From: an uncultured Eubacterium sp.
GTDB taxonomy: Bacteria; Bacillota; Clostridia; Lachnospirales; Lachnospiraceae
DNA: 64,000 nt
Direction of reading: 5' to 3'
NCBI GenBank assembly: GCA_910586225.1
Contig: CAJUIL010000011.1
Coordinates: 1 to 64,000 of the forward strand
Of the stretch, positions 16,949-26,310 are shown one piece after another. The translations under genes and the position numbers were made by a program. The notes under the pieces were generated by a model. The model saw nothing but the letters and a program-made list of their open reading frames with translations, was not told the origin of the DNA and made no database searches. How positions within the stretch are numbered: position 1 is the first letter of the stretch; the number at the start of each line of letters is the position of its first letter.

Positions 16949-19297
16949 ATGATAAAGGTAGAGCATATTTCTATGAAGTTCAGAATGAACAGCGACAGGG
17001 TGCAAAGCTTAAAAGAATTTGCCATTGCGGCAGCGACGCACAGGCTGACGTATAAAGACTTCTGGGTGTTTCAGGATGTAAGCTTTGCGGTTGAAAAAGG
17101 CGAGGTCATGGGCATTATCGGAAGAAACGGAGCTGGCAAAAGCACGCTGCTTAAGATCATCTCCGGGATTCTGGAACCGGCTTCGGGCCGGGTGGAGCTG
17201 TCAGGCAGGATCGTCCCGATGCTGGAGCTTGGCTCAGGCTTTGACTATGAGCTGACCGGCCGGGAAAACATTTTTTTAAACGGCTCGGTGCTTGGCTACA
17301 GTGAGCAGTTCTTAAAAGAAAAATATGAGGAGATCGTACAATTCTCGGAACTGGGCGATTTTATTGAAACGCCGATCCGCAATTATTCCTCAGGGATGAT
17401 GATGCGGCTGGCATTTTCGATCGCTACGGTCGTTCAGCCGGAGATATTGATCGTGGATGAAATATTGGCTGTCGGAGATGAGGCGTTCCAAAAAAAGAGC
17501 AAGCGGAAAATGCTGGAGCTGATGGGCGGCGGAACGACCGTGCTGTTTGTCTCACACAGCCTGGCGCAGATCCGGGAAATGTGCAGCCGTGTCGTATGGC
17601 TGGAAAACGGGCGGGTAAGGATGGAAGGCGAGACAAAATATGTATGTGACAAATATGAAAAATATTTGCAGCCGCAGGAGGAAGGTCCCGACCAAAGGCA
17701 CAAAAGGTCCGATGCGCATAGGAATTTGTCTGATGTGCTGTTTATTTATGGAGACGACGGGAACGCGTATGCATGGAGGGTCACATACCAGCGGGAACAG
17801 CTGCTTGCGGGCGCAGTACCGACAAACGAGGTCAGCGAACAGGATATTCAGGAGGATATGGCAAAGCTGTACCGGGTTTTTATCTGCGTCCGATGCACAG
17901 ATACGCCAAAGCTGTACCGATTGCTCTGTCAGGTGAAAAAGCTGCATAAAAAAATCTGGTTTGATTTCAGCGGATGCAGCGAGCAGATGCAAAAGCCAGA
18001 TCCGCAGGAGACGTTGTTTGCGAAAGTAAAAAGCTTATGCGACGGGGTGATCGTCACAAATAAAAAGCTGGCGGAGCGGTATGCGCAGGCTGGATGCGAG
18101 GTGTTTTACAATCCGCTGGCTGTGGATGAACGGATGGCGGAGTATGCGTCATGGGCCGTTTATGACAGAGACGTTCTGCCCGGCTGCGATACAGATACGT
18201 TATCGGATGAAGAGCTTGTAAACTATAACAGAGCCGTCTCGAATCAGAGAAAACGTAAGGCAGACGGCGGCAGGATTGGTTTTTTTGCAAAAACATGGAG
18301 GGATGGGCGGGGGCAGGCGGCAGCCGCTATTTTGCAGCCCTTGCTCAAGGAGCATAAAGACCTGAGGCTGGTTATTTTAGACACGGGGGAAGAGCTGCCA
18401 GCGCATATACGTCCGTTTGAAGACCAGATGATTTTCATTCGAAAGGAGAGCCGGGAAGAGCTGCTGAGGGGCTATGCGCAGGCAGATATTGTACTGCTCC
18501 TAAATATGGAAAAAAACGGACAGGATCTGCTTTTACAGAGCTGGCTTTGCGCGGCGCTTGTCAAGGTGCCCTGCTTTTTCATGGATGCCCATGCGCAGAC
18601 ACAGGCCGGGATTTTCGATACGGCCGGTCAGACCGTGGTGTTCAGCTGTCAAAAGCATACAGACGCAGACAAGGAATTGTATGGGTTTTTGAAAAATGAG
18701 GCGCTGCGGCTTCAAATAGGGCAGGCAGCCTATGCATATGCGAAAAGACGTCACAGCAGCGTGCATACAGGAAAATATATCGGCCGCTTGATCCGAAAAA
18801 CGATGCAGCCCAATCTCGCGTTTGCTATTTCAAAAGACAGGCTGCAGGCATATGGGCAGACAGCGCTGCACCACGCGGCTCTTATGAGCAGGCAGGGATA
18901 CGACGTACTCGTCCTTACAACAGGAAAAGAGCAGAAAGATCTTTTGTATGAGGATCGGCTGCTGCCGGTTATTTCCAGGGAGCTTGTATACAGCTATCAG
19001 TATTTTGATGTGGTAGTAAGCTTTGACTGGGAATGCGCGAAATGGATGCAGAATTATACAAATGTCAAAAGGCGTATTTATTTTGTGACAGATTATGAAC
19101 CGGATGATTATGAGATTGGAAATACAGCAAGGCTGGAGGCGGAGCAGATGTACCAGCCGCGTGTGGCGATGGAGTTTGCGGCAGCGTCCGGACAGTGCGA
19201 AGGCTGGCTGAGAAAAGACTACGGACAAAAAGTAAAGGTGGTTCATACAGATGAAGAGATCACAGAATTTTACAGGGGTAACAGTGAGCGGTTATGA
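16949..19297 (+). CDS. Polysaccharide ABC exporter ATPase (Wzt/TagH type) fused to a degenerate glycosyltransferase
   Basis: 782 aa. Residues 1-245 are a complete exporter ATPase: Walker A GRNGAGKST (58-66), signature YSSGMMMRL, Walker B ILIVDEILAVGD and the H-loop VSHS. In Wzt proteins a carbohydrate-binding domain often follows. Here residues about 260-782 instead match the next protein (19294) along its N-terminal module and the first half of its second module: SDVLFIYG versus ADVLFING, YQREQL versus HQREQL, ALVKVP in both, AYAY...SVHT versus AYAY...SVYT, QPNLAFAIS versus RPNIAFILP. The DIDDLM motif of the neighbour is replaced by DFSGCS, and the sequence stops before the second module's E-rich donor site. 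The tail is thus probably catalytically dead and may recognise the glycan. Confidence 0.87.
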   Translation: MIKVEHISMKFRMNSDRVQSLKEFAIAAATHRLTYKDFWVFQDVSFAVEKGEVMGIIGRNGAGKSTLLKIISGILEPASGRVELSGRIVPMLELGSGFDYELTGRENIFLNGSVLGYSEQFLKEKYEEIVQFSELGDFIETPIRNYSSGMMMRLAFSIATVVQPEILIVDEILAVGDEAFQKKSKRKMLELMGGGTTVLFVSHSLAQIREMCSRVVWLENGRVRMEGETKYVCDKYEKYLQPQEEGPDQRHKRSDAHRNLSDVLFIYGDDGNAYAWRVTYQREQLLAGAVPTNEVSEQDIQEDMAKLYRVFICVRCTDTPKLYRLLCQVKKLHKKIWFDFSGCSEQMQKPDPQETLFAKVKSLCDGVIVTNKKLAERYAQAGCEVFYNPLAVDERMAEYASWAVYDRDVLPGCDTDTLSDEELVNYNRAVSNQRKRKADGGRIGFFAKTWRDGRGQAAAAILQPLLKEHKDLRLVILDTGEELPAHIRPFEDQMIFIRKESREELLRGYAQADIVLLLNMEKNGQDLLLQSWLCAALVKVPCFFMDAHAQTQAGIFDTAGQTVVFSCQKHTDADKELYGFLKNEALRLQIGQAAYAYAKRRHSSVHTGKYIGRLIRKTMQPNLAFAISKDRLQAYGQTALHHAALMSRQGYDVLVLTTGKEQKDLLYEDRLLPVISRELVYSYQYFDVVVSFDWECAKWMQNYTNVKRRIYFVTDYEPDDYEIGNTARLEAEQMYQPRVAMEFAAASGQCEGWLRKDYGQKVKVVHTDEEITEFYRGNSERL

Positions 19298-21537
19298 GTG
19301 AATTAAGTACATTGATCAGAAAATCGGCAGAGACATGCAAAAGCGACGGTGTTTCTATGACAGTTCGAAAAGCCGTCCGGTATATAGGCAGCCGCACAAG
19401 AGGCAGGCGGGCGGGAAAGTATGGCCAGCCAGGAAATACGCTTGCAGATGTGCTGTTTATCAATGGATGCTACCTGCCGCATCCGCCAAGATACCGCATC
19501 ACGCACCAGAGGGAGCAGCTGTGGGCGGCGGATGTATCCAGCAATGAAGTGTTTTATACCGACCTTTCGCTGGATATGGTACGGCTGTACCGAGTGTTTA
19601 TCTTTTTCCGCTGTCCGTATACGGAGCTGGTCGGGGCGTTTATCCAAAAAGCAAAGGAGCAGAATAAAACGGTACTGTATGACATCGACGATCTGATGAT
19701 CGACCTGTCCTATACGAAAACGATCGCGCATCTGCAAACAATGTCCGAAAAGGAACGCTCCTTGTATGAGCAGGGGGTCGAAGGAAATAAAAAAACCTTG
19801 CAGATGTGCGACGGCGCCATAACGACGACAAAACGGCTGGCGGAAGAATTGAAAAAGTATGTCCCGTACGTATACATCAACCGAAACGTCGCATCGGAAG
19901 AAATGCTGTGCTTATCGGAAAAAGCTTTCAAAAATCGGAAAAAGGAAGGTACGGTGCGCATCGGATATTTCAGCGGAAATATTACGCACAACGAAGATCT
20001 GGAGTATATTCTTCCGGTTCTGATCAAAACGATGGAAGCGCACCAAGATCTGGAGCTTTTGCTTATGGGGATTGTGGACTGTCCAAAGGAGCTTGCGCGG
20101 TTTTCAGGCAGAGTTATGTGCGAAAAATTTACGGACTATCGAAAGCTGCCGGAAAAGCTTGCAGAGGTGGATATCAATCTGGCCCCATTACTGCCGACGG
20201 TTTTTAATGAAGCAAAGTCGGAGAATAAATGGGTAGAGGCAGCGCTTGTAAAGGTACCTACAATCGCGAGCAAGGTAGGGGCGTTTGCGCAGATGATACA
20301 GGATGGCGTAAACGGCGTGTTATGCAGCGATTTGGAGGATTGGGCGCGCGGTCTGGACAGGCTTGTTTCAGACGGAGCGTGGCGCGGAAAAATAGGCAGC
20401 CAGGCTTATGCATATTGCAGAAAGCATTGTACAAGCGTGTATACAGCGCCGGCTCTGGCGGCATTTATACGCTCTGTGATGCGTCCGAATATCGCGTTCA
20501 TACTTCCGGTGCTGCAGATCAGCGGAGGGGCGCTCGTAGCCCTCAAGCATTGTGCGATGTTAAAAAAAGCAGGCTACGACGTTACCCTTATCAACCAGGG
20601 GGATGAGACAGAACAATATGTGGAAAAGGACGGCGCGGAGATCTGTGTCGTTTCCTACCGAGACGTCAGCATTGCGCAATATTTGGATAAGGCAGTCGCG
20701 ACGTTATGGAGCACGCTCCATTTTTTTGAAGAATATGCGCGTATTGGACAGAAATATTATAACGTACAGAATTTTGAGACAGATTTTTATAAAGCCGGAG
20801 AAGGATTCAAAATAGAAGCGAACCGGACGTACTGTACCAGGATGCAGGTACATTATATTACGATATCCAGATGGTGTCAGAAATGGCTGCGGGAAAGCTA
20901 TGGAAAGGAGGCGTCTTATGCGCCCAATGGAATTGACGCGGAATGTTTTTACCCGGTGCGGCGTAACTGGGCGGACAGAAAAATACGGATCCTCGTGGAA
21001 GGCAACAGCGATGACTACTATAAAAACGTAGACGAAAGCTTCCAGATCGTCCGCCTCCTGCGTGAGGCGCAAAACGAAGCCTATGAAATATGGTTTATGT
21101 CCTATCAGGGAAAGCCGAAGGATGGTTATATGCCAGACCGATTTTTACATAAGGTACCTTATGAAGAGGTGCCGGATATTTACCGTTCCTGTGATATTCT
21201 GCTGAAATCAAGCCTTTTGGAAAGCTTTTCTTATCCGCCGCTGGAAATGATGGCGACAGGCGGATATGTCGTTGCAGCGCCGAATGACGGAAATCTGGAA
21301 TACCTGCGCGATGGGGAAAACTGCTTGTTCTATGCACACGAGGATCTGCAGACAGCAGTACAGGCGATCCAGAGGATTGTCCATGAGCCTCAGCTAAGAG
21401 ATACCCTGTATAAAAACGGCGTTGCAACAGCAAAGGAAAGGGACTGGGAGCATATGAGAGAGGAGATTTTAAGCTTGTATGATGCAAAGGATCAGGTATC
21501 TATGGAAGCATATGCCGGGGATCCGGGGAATTTATAA
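19294..21537 (+). CDS. Two-module glycosyltransferase, GT4 type
   Basis: 747 aa, ATG overlapping the ATPase stop by 4 bp. Module 1 (about 50-395) has VLYDIDDLMIDLSY, and NEAKSENKWVEAALVKVPTIAS as donor-site region. Module 2 (about 400-747) has FILPVLQISGGALVALKHC, YFVQ-like NVQNFETDFYKAGEGF, YAPNGID, and ESFSYPPLEMMATGGYVVAAPNDG with the E-x7-E motif. Module 2 resembles WsaF-like GT4 rhamnosyltransferases that act on chain elongation; the sugar is not certain. Two modules in one chain suggest a processive or bifunctional polymerase. Its N-terminal part is duplicated in degraded form in the ATPase upstream. Confidence 0.83.
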   Translation: MSELSTLIRKSAETCKSDGVSMTVRKAVRYIGSRTRGRRAGKYGQPGNTLADVLFINGCYLPHPPRYRITHQREQLWAADVSSNEVFYTDLSLDMVRLYRVFIFFRCPYTELVGAFIQKAKEQNKTVLYDIDDLMIDLSYTKTIAHLQTMSEKERSLYEQGVEGNKKTLQMCDGAITTTKRLAEELKKYVPYVYINRNVASEEMLCLSEKAFKNRKKEGTVRIGYFSGNITHNEDLEYILPVLIKTMEAHQDLELLLMGIVDCPKELARFSGRVMCEKFTDYRKLPEKLAEVDINLAPLLPTVFNEAKSENKWVEAALVKVPTIASKVGAFAQMIQDGVNGVLCSDLEDWARGLDRLVSDGAWRGKIGSQAYAYCRKHCTSVYTAPALAAFIRSVMRPNIAFILPVLQISGGALVALKHCAMLKKAGYDVTLINQGDETEQYVEKDGAEICVVSYRDVSIAQYLDKAVATLWSTLHFFEEYARIGQKYYNVQNFETDFYKAGEGFKIEANRTYCTRMQVHYITISRWCQKWLRESYGKEASYAPNGIDAECFYPVRRNWADRKIRILVEGNSDDYYKNVDESFQIVRLLREAQNEAYEIWFMSYQGKPKDGYMPDRFLHKVPYEEVPDIYRSCDILLKSSLLESFSYPPLEMMATGGYVVAAPNDGNLEYLRDGENCLFYAHEDLQTAVQAIQRIVHEPQLRDTLYKNGVATAKERDWEHMREEILSLYDAKDQVSMEAYAGDPGNL

Positions 21538-22507
21538 CCGCCTTGCGCAGCTGGAAGAGCAGTACGCGAAGCTGCAGAAAGAAAAAGAGTGGCTGGATTT
21601 TCGGATTGACGACGTATATCATGAACTGTTTTTAAACAGGAAGGAAGGCTTTGCGCGTTACGCCAGACTGCTTCCGCAGGAAGCCTATCCGGACGCGCTG
21701 TGTGCATGGTATTTTGCAGAGACAGGAAAAAAACTGGATCTGGAACATCCGGCTGCATTTAATGAAAAGCTGCAGTGGATAAAATTATATGGCTTGGAAA
21801 AACAGTGCACGCAGCTGTCGGATAAATATGCCGTGCGAACGTATATCGAAAAAATGCTTGGGGGGGGGTATCTTGTGCCTTTGCTGGGCGTGTGGGACTC
21901 CTTTGACGAGATTGACTTTGACAAGCTGCCAGAGCAGTTTGTCCTAAAGGCAAATCATGGCAGCGGCATGAATGTAGTGGTACACAGCAAGACAGCCTTT
22001 GACAGGCAGGAAGCCAGAAAACGGTTTTTCCGGTGGATGGATACGGATTATGCGTTTTACCAGGGGTTCGAGCTGCAGTACAAAGGGATTCCAAGAAAGA
22101 TTCTGGCAGTCGGGTATTTAGGCGGCAAAGAAAACCGTCTGGAAGAATATGAGGTGCACTGTTTTAATGGCAGCCCCGAATATATCCATTATATTACAGA
22201 CCGATATGGTACGGCAAAGAAAGCGGTGTTTGACGTTCATTGGGAGCGGATGCCGTTTACAACAGGACATTTTACACAGGCAGGCCATGTCAGAAAGCCA
22301 AGGCAGTTGGAAAAGATCGTGGAGATGAGCCGCATCTTAAGTAAGGATTTTCTGTTTGTCAGAGTGGACTGGTTCGTGCCGGGAGATGGGAGCATCCGGT
22401 TTGCGGAAATGACGTTTACGCCTGCATCTGGCCTTGTTTTATGGGATCCGCCGGAATATGACCGCATAGTAGGGCAAAAATTAAGGCTGCCGGTAGATCC
22501 GTGTTGA
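21479..22507 (+). CDS. TupA-like ATP-grasp protein of the glycan locus, with a 9-G tract
   Basis: 342 aa, overlapping the previous gene by 59 bp. The pattern LCAWYFAETGKKLDLEHPAAFNEKLQWIKLY, LSDKYAVRTYIE, FVLKANHGSGMNVVV and IRFAEMTFTPASG is that of the TupA-like ATP-grasp family (teichuronopeptide biosynthesis), found in many surface-glycan clusters and thought to form amide or ester links to sugars. The coding sequence contains nine consecutive G at 21860-21868 (Gly128-130). A gain or loss of one G would truncate the protein in its N-terminal third, so expression may be phase-variable. The N-terminus (residues 18-40) may be coiled coil. Confidence 0.85.
   Translation: MMQRIRYLWKHMPGIRGIYNRLAQLEEQYAKLQKEKEWLDFRIDDVYHELFLNRKEGFARYARLLPQEAYPDALCAWYFAETGKKLDLEHPAAFNEKLQWIKLYGLEKQCTQLSDKYAVRTYIEKMLGGGYLVPLLGVWDSFDEIDFDKLPEQFVLKANHGSGMNVVVHSKTAFDRQEARKRFFRWMDTDYAFYQGFELQYKGIPRKILAVGYLGGKENRLEEYEVHCFNGSPEYIHYITDRYGTAKKAVFDVHWERMPFTTGHFTQAGHVRKPRQLEKIVEMSRILSKDFLFVRVDWFVPGDGSIRFAEMTFTPASGLVLWDPPEYDRIVGQKLRLPVDPC
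21860..21868 (+). repeat. Homopolymeric G9 tract in coding sequence
   Basis: Nine consecutive G encode Gly128-Gly130 of the TupA-like protein. Tracts of this length are prone to slipped-strand mispairing and are otherwise absent outside this operon in the window. Confidence 0.9.
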
Positions 22508-22534
22508 GAGAAAGGTGCAGGTTTTAGCAGCGGT

Positions 22535-23548
22535 ATGGAAAAACATAAAAAAGCAACAGTATATACTGTGATCACGGGAAATTATGATTATTTGAAGGAT
22601 CCGGAATATGTGATGGAGGACTGCGACTATATCTGTTTTAGTGATGATCCGCAGTTAAGATCCGATGTATGGCAGATACGCCCAGTAGAACAGGATGAGG
22701 ACAATGCTTCTATATTAAACCGCAGATATAAAATCCTTGTGCATCAGTATCTTAGCGAATACGAGTGGAGTATTTATGTAGATGGAAATGTCAGGATCTT
22801 AGGTAATCTGTGGGAGTATATCCATAGCGAGTCCAAGGGCGCGCAGATTCTGTGTCTTAGGCATCCATACAGAAATAGCGTATATGAGGAGGCTGAGGAA
22901 TGTATCCGGCTGAAAAAAGAAAGGCCAAAGGTCATCCGCAGGCAGATGGAACGGTATCGGACCGAAGGGTATGACGGATCGAACGGATTGATTACAGCAA
23001 ATATTTTGGTACGAAGGCATATGCACAAAGATGTGATAAAGCTGATGGAATTATGGTGGAAGGAGCTGCAGCAGGGTGCAGGCAGAGATCAGCTGAGCTT
23101 TAATTATGCCTGCTGGAAGCTTGGGATGGGATATGATGTATCAGAATTAAAATGCTGGAAAAGCCCGTATTGGCAAAATCCTGGAATCCATACGCAAGAG
23201 CTTCGAAAAGTAGAAGAAGAGCTGATTGAGCATATTCAGCTGGAAGCTTATATGCAGTATCAAATGAAGGAACAAGAGCAAGGGATGACGCTGCAAAAAC
23301 AGCAGTTAGAAGATATAGCTGCTCAGCTAGGATGCAAAGAGCGGGAATATGGGGATGTGTGTAAAGAGATTGCGCATATGAAGCAGGAGCTGGAGGATGC
23401 CAGGATAAGGCTGGATCAAAAAGAGCAGGCGGTAGAAGAAGTGGAAAAGCAGGTCAGCCAGATGTTGGCGTCAAAGTCGTGGAAATGTACACGGTGGCTG
23501 CGGATAATAAATGGGTGGCGCAAAGGCAGCCTGCGGGGGGGAACGTAA
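22535..23548 (+). CDS. DUF616-type glycosyltransferase with coiled-coil tail
   Basis: 337 aa. Residues 1-225 match the DUF616/TOD1-like glycosyltransferase family: VYTVITGNYDYL at the start, DYICFSDD, the aromatic WSIYVDGNVRI region with the DGN in place of a DXD, and a conserved RHPYRNSVYEEAEECI segment. Residues about 230-312 are a long heptad-rich coiled coil, followed by the tail ASKSWKCTRWLR, a motif seen at the end of many Clostridial surface-glycan transferases. Seven G (23535-23541) lie at the last codons, where slippage would change only the extreme C-terminus. Confidence 0.78.
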   Translation: MEKHKKATVYTVITGNYDYLKDPEYVMEDCDYICFSDDPQLRSDVWQIRPVEQDEDNASILNRRYKILVHQYLSEYEWSIYVDGNVRILGNLWEYIHSESKGAQILCLRHPYRNSVYEEAEECIRLKKERPKVIRRQMERYRTEGYDGSNGLITANILVRRHMHKDVIKLMELWWKELQQGAGRDQLSFNYACWKLGMGYDVSELKCWKSPYWQNPGIHTQELRKVEEELIEHIQLEAYMQYQMKEQEQGMTLQKQQLEDIAAQLGCKEREYGDVCKEIAHMKQELEDARIRLDQKEQAVEEVEKQVSQMLASKSWKCTRWLRIINGWRKGSLRGGT

Positions 23549-23568
23549 CGAAGAGCGAGGTCAAATAG

Positions 23569-26310
23569 ATGATGAAAAAAGACAATTTATTATTATTTGT
23601 GGTATTGGTGATAGTTATTTTGTCTACAGCTAAATATTGTTCGAGTGGAGAGAAATACATATTTGAAACAGACGCATCCGATGAATTATTGCATTTGGAA
23701 CAGGGAGATAAAATTTCACAGCAGGTTTTCATAGATAAAAAATCGAGCTGGAGGAAAGATTCTTATGCAATCCAACTTTCGCTTGATACTGTCCAAATGG
23801 ATTCTGCTCAGTTTAAAAATGGGGTATTCAAATTAGAGATCAGTCAGGATGGTGAGGTAAAGCAGCAGTATATTGAAAAACTGCAGGAAATACAGATAGA
23901 AGATAACTGGTATGTATTGCAGGGATTTGATTATACAAAGCTTGAAAAAGGAACTGCGGTAATTTCTATAGAGATAGCCGAGGGCAGCGCGGATTTCTGT
24001 CTTGTGGAAAATCGTTATAATATTCCTGACTGTTTGCTGAATGGCGTGGATACAGGCAAAACAATGGTTCAAAAATATGCAGTACATTATGTCAATGCAG
24101 AGTATATTTTGCGGCTGGTCTTGTATTTCGTGCTGATTGTTTTATTACTTGGAATGGGATATATTTTAGTGGCTTGTTCAGAAACCAAGTTCATCTGCAA
24201 TGTGATACAGATTGGGTTAATATGCAGTTTTTTAATTTTTATATATATTTATGACAGCTCATTTTACCTGGAGCCGACGTGGGCTGAGGCGGTTACTAAT
24301 TTTATGCATCATGCAGGCACAGAAAGTATCTGGAAAAACTTTACCTTGCCAGAGGCTGGGTATTTGCCGGTATTTCAAAGGTTCATAGCTGTCTTATTTA
24401 TTAAAATTCTGCATATTCCTGCATATTATGCATTGTTTCTTATGCAGGTCAGCGCCTATTTCATCAGCGGATATATTTTATCTTTTTTTGTCAAAAAGCC
24501 TTTTGGGAATTATATTTGTTTAAAGGGGCGTTTTATTATAAGTTTGATGCTGATGATACAGATGCTGGAGTTAGCGACGTTGACATTTATTAATTTTTAT
24601 CCTTATGGAATTTATTTGATCCTTCTATTTTTCGTCTCGGATACGGATGCATGGTCCAGGACAGAGTATGTTTGTATGACGGTTTTATCCTGTTTATGCT
24701 GTATGGCGAAGGGACAGTATGTGGTCGTAATGCCGTTTGTGCTTGTAAGCTTCCTCTTGTTTCATAAGAATTTGAATAAGCGGGATAAGAGGTATATGTT
24801 TTTTGTTGCGCTTAGTTCGACTGTACAATGTATCTATAGCTTCTGGTCACCGTCAGCCGGAGGGACGGAATGGATCGACCAAACACAGAGTGTGTCGCAA
24901 AGAGGTTATTTTATAAAGCTTTTTTGTGAATTGATCAGGGATATTCCTAATATCTTTCTTTACCTATTTGAACATAACATTTATTTTTGGAATGGAATTT
25001 CAATACTTTTGATTATTGCTTTTTGGGCGGCAGTAATTTTTTTCATAGTGAAGATATTTTTAGCAGAATATAAAAAGGTACCGATGGACCAGGATATTAA
25101 AAATCTGGGAATGATGTTTGTTTTTTTATGCGGGCAGAGGCTGTTTTTTAGGTTGAGTGTTTATGGTGTGTCAGAATACGATATTTGCAGCGATGAATTT
25201 TGGAGCTTTTCTCCGATTAGTCCAGGATATCGATATGAGGTTTTTGGAACATTTGCGGCAGTCATTTGTTTTTTGATTTTTATGAAAAGGTCGAAGGCAG
25301 TCATAGCGGTCTTTGTGATTTGCATCATGCTGTCAAATACAAGGCTGCAGATCAAAGGGCTCGGAACAGATGCTTACAGTGTAAACCGGGGATATGTAAG
25401 TGGAATGAATAGTGAAGTATGCTTGCTCAAGGATTTGGAAAAGAAAGAAAGCATTGCAATCCCAATACGACCGGATCCATGGTTTTACAGTAAAAATGCC
25501 AGTATGTATTATATCGGAACAGATATTTTGGATCTAAAGGTGAATAGGATATCGGAGGCGTCCGTTGAGAATGGGAATGTTTCTCTGCATGATTTTGCGA
25601 ATATGGATCAAAAGAGCGGAATATGTCAGATTTTTATTAAAAAGCTAAATTTCGTAGACAGCTGCGCATACCGGGTAAGGCTGACGGATCGGGGCGGCCA
25701 TATGATAACGGAAGTGGAACAGGATAATACAGAGTATCAGAAAATCGCTTCTTTTACATTTGCAGATCCGGTCTACGATGTGGATGGAATACAGATTTTA
25801 AATGAAAGAGGTGAGGAGGTATGGATTGAAAATGGTATTTATTTGGTTTCCAGCCAACAGGAGAGCTTGTTAAAGAACAAAATGTATGCGGTAAATACAC
25901 ATTCAGATTTTGCTTCCTTGTTAGATTCTGTATGGGAACAGCCTTTTACGGCGCTGGAAGAAAAGCTGTCGGTTGTTCAATTACGTCTGGGTACGTTTAA
26001 CCGGTCCAATACAGGAACATTGCATATTGAAATCGTGGACGAGCGCGGCCGTGTTATTTCCAGACAGGAAATGGACGTAAGCAAGCTGGAGGATAACAGG
26101 CTGAATGATGTTTTATTTCAGGACTGCCGTTTGAAAAAGGGGGAGGAATACGCTGTCAGGATCTATTCAGATGATTTTGACGAAAACAGCTGCGTGGCAG
26201 TTTATACGGAAACAGATGTAGATGAGCCATTAAAGTATGCAAAATGCAACGGGATCGAACAGGAGTACTATCTGGAATTGAATATTTATGGAGATAACAG
26301 TGATGAATAA
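23569..26310 (+). CDS. Large polytopic membrane protein, GT-C-like, with exported domains at both ends
   Basis: 913 aa. An N-terminal membrane segment (5-25) is followed by an exported beta-rich region (about 30-175), some ten membrane segments (about 180-605), and a long exported C-terminal region (about 606-913). The C-terminal stretch near 25972-26220 resembles residues 71-140 of the exporter permease at 15524. The acidic loop after the first core helices and the overall layout suggest a GT-C glycosyltransferase that uses polyprenyl-phosphate sugars on the outer face, but no diagnostic motif was identified, so this is inference. GtrA and a GT2 that could supply such a donor are in the same operon (33810, 34249). 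Confidence 0.6.
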   Translation: MMKKDNLLLFVVLVIVILSTAKYCSSGEKYIFETDASDELLHLEQGDKISQQVFIDKKSSWRKDSYAIQLSLDTVQMDSAQFKNGVFKLEISQDGEVKQQYIEKLQEIQIEDNWYVLQGFDYTKLEKGTAVISIEIAEGSADFCLVENRYNIPDCLLNGVDTGKTMVQKYAVHYVNAEYILRLVLYFVLIVLLLGMGYILVACSETKFICNVIQIGLICSFLIFIYIYDSSFYLEPTWAEAVTNFMHHAGTESIWKNFTLPEAGYLPVFQRFIAVLFIKILHIPAYYALFLMQVSAYFISGYILSFFVKKPFGNYICLKGRFIISLMLMIQMLELATLTFINFYPYGIYLILLFFVSDTDAWSRTEYVCMTVLSCLCCMAKGQYVVVMPFVLVSFLLFHKNLNKRDKRYMFFVALSSTVQCIYSFWSPSAGGTEWIDQTQSVSQRGYFIKLFCELIRDIPNIFLYLFEHNIYFWNGISILLIIAFWAAVIFFIVKIFLAEYKKVPMDQDIKNLGMMFVFLCGQRLFFRLSVYGVSEYDICSDEFWSFSPISPGYRYEVFGTFAAVICFLIFMKRSKAVIAVFVICIMLSNTRLQIKGLGTDAYSVNRGYVSGMNSEVCLLKDLEKKESIAIPIRPDPWFYSKNASMYYIGTDILDLKVNRISEASVENGNVSLHDFANMDQKSGICQIFIKKLNFVDSCAYRVRLTDRGGHMITEVEQDNTEYQKIASFTFADPVYDVDGIQILNERGEEVWIENGIYLVSSQQESLLKNKMYAVNTHSDFASLLDSVWEQPFTALEEKLSVVQLRLGTFNRSNTGTLHIEIVDERGRVISRQEMDVSKLEDNRLNDVLFQDCRLKKGEEYAVRIYSDDFDENSCVAVYTETDVDEPLKYAKCNGIEQEYYLELNIYGDNSDE

